Shown here in pieces: positions 7,125 to 7,919 of a DNA stretch of 7,919 nt. Origin of the DNA: Nitrososphaerota archaeon (GTDB lineage: Archaea > Thermoproteota > Nitrososphaeria > Nitrososphaerales > Nitrosopumilaceae); the NCBI GenBank assembly GCA_030624325.1, contig JAUXKJ010000010.1:1-7919 (forward strand), given 5' to 3'. The notes beneath the pieces are model-generated. The model was not told the origin of the DNA. It searched no databases and worked only from the letters and a program-made list of their open reading frames with translations. Numbering within the stretch: position 1 is the first letter of the stretch; the number at the start of each line of letters is the position of its first letter. Position numbers and translations under genes: made by a program.

Positions 7125-7919
7125 TTATCGAGAAATGTATGTTTCAGAGGCTTTAGAACATGTCGAAGAAATGAATCAAACTTTGCTAAAACTCGAAGAA
7201 AATCCAGGAACACGTGAACATATAGACCTCATTTTTCGTTCAGCCCACACCATAAAGGGTATGGCAGCAACAATGGGCTACGAACAAACAAAAGAACTGT
7301 GTAGAAATATTGAAAACGAATTTGATAAAATTCGAAAAAAAGAATCCCAATTATCCTCTCATTTGGCTAGTGCCCTTTTCAAGTGCATTGATGTTCTTCA
7401 ACAAATGATTAATGATGAAACAAAAAAAATCGATATTGATCGATATCTCAAAATGTTAAAGAATCCAGAAAAATTTGAAGATAATGGGGACACAGAATCA
7501 ATTCTTGTAACACAACTACCAACAATTCGAGTTAAAATGTCTGAACTTGATTCATTAGTAAATTTAGTGGGAGAGCTAATAATTTCAAAAATGAAATTAG
7601 AAAAATCTGTAAAAAATAATGATTTCACACATTCTCAGCAAACACTAATGGAATTGAGCAGACTGATATCTGATTTACAGTATCAATCATTAAAACTTCG
7701 ATTGGTTTCAATAGATACAATTTTTAAAAGAGTTGCGAGAGTTGTTCGCGATACATCAAATGCTGTAGAGAAAAAAGTTCAACTACAGATAGAAGGTTCC
7801 AAAATTGAAATTGATCGAACGGTATTAGATGCAATTACTGAACCCCTTTTACATATTCTAAGAAACTGTATAGATCATGGAATAGAAAATTCATCTGAAA
7901 GAAAGAATGTAGGTAAACC
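7114..7919 (+). CDS. cheA: Chemotaxis histidine kinase CheA, N-terminal part (runs off the window)
   Basis: The first 268 codons of CheA; no stop before the window edge. The Hpt/P1 domain (about 1-105) carries the phosphorylated histidine H45 in SAHTIKGMAATMGY. A short linker (about 106-137) leads straight to the P3 dimerisation helices, starting near I138 and including LDSLVNLVGELIISK. The P4 kinase domain begins around 225 and shows its N-box at 247-258 (HILRNCIDHGIE, N251) just before the edge. No P2 domain for CheY/CheB docking is visible between P1 and P3. CheA autophosphorylates under receptor control and passes phosphate to CheY and CheB. The TTG is chosen because GAGGAGGT lies eight bases upstream and PDNYREMYVSEALEHVEEMN fits a normal P1 helix start; ATG 7135 is the alternative. 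It overlaps cheB by 11 bp. The rest of P4 and P5 must lie downstream. Confidence 0.94.
   Translation, partial: MPDNYREMYVSEALEHVEEMNQTLLKLEENPGTREHIDLIFRSAHTIKGMAATMGYEQTKELCRNIENEFDKIRKKESQLSSHLASALFKCIDVLQQMINDETKKIDIDRYLKMLKNPEKFEDNGDTESILVTQLPTIRVKMSELDSLVNLVGELIISKMKLEKSVKNNDFTHSQQTLMELSRLISDLQYQSLKLRLVSIDTIFKRVARVVRDTSNAVEKKVQLQIEGSKIEIDRTVLDAITEPLLHILRNCIDHGIENSSERKNVGK

Noticed and set aside
1..7919. tRNA/rRNA genes, CRISPR arrays, insertion sequences or phage genes
   Set aside because: The window is almost entirely covered by motility and chemotaxis genes. I saw no tandem repeats, terminal inverted repeats, transposase motifs or tRNA-like folds.

Overview
The window reads as a piece of a low-GC archaeal chromosome (by eye about one third G+C) carrying the back half of an archaellum (archaeal flagellum) motor operon followed directly by a chemotaxis operon. 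All genes are on the + strand and nearly touch each other. The archaellum proteins are exclusively archaeal. The low GC, the compact layout and the general look of the proteins suggest an ammonia-oxidising Nitrososphaeria/Thaumarchaeota of the motile Nitrosoarchaeum/Nitrosopumilus kind. That placement is inference without a database search; another low-GC archaeon is possible.

Layout. 1-92 is a short leader that may include the tail of an upstream gene. 93-3966 holds arlH (KaiC-like regulator ATPase), arlI (motor and assembly ATPase) and arlJ (polytopic membrane platform), separated by 17 bp and then a 1-bp overlap. 3967-4081 is the only real intergenic gap; it holds a small inverted repeat and a plausible TATA box. 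4082-7919 holds a methyl-accepting chemotaxis protein, cheW, cheB and the 5' 268 codons of cheA, which runs off the window end. The MCP/cheW and cheB/cheA junctions are both 11-bp overlaps with a TTG start behind a good Shine-Dalgarno.

How they work together. ArlH, ArlI and ArlJ form the cytoplasmic and membrane core that assembles the archaellum filament and turns it by ATP hydrolysis. The MCP, CheW and CheA form the sensory array, and CheB is the adaptation methylesterase. CheY, CheR, CheC/CheD and the archaeal adaptor CheF are not in the window and would be expected nearby.

The parts are recognisable, but several depart from textbook form. The MCP has almost no extracytoplasmic loop, CheW carries a 67-residue acidic tail, the CheB receiver lacks two normally conserved active-site residues while its methylesterase triad is intact, and CheA appears to have no P2 domain. 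Together these suggest a chemotaxis system whose CheA-to-CheB/CheY phosphotransfer differs from the bacterial paradigm.
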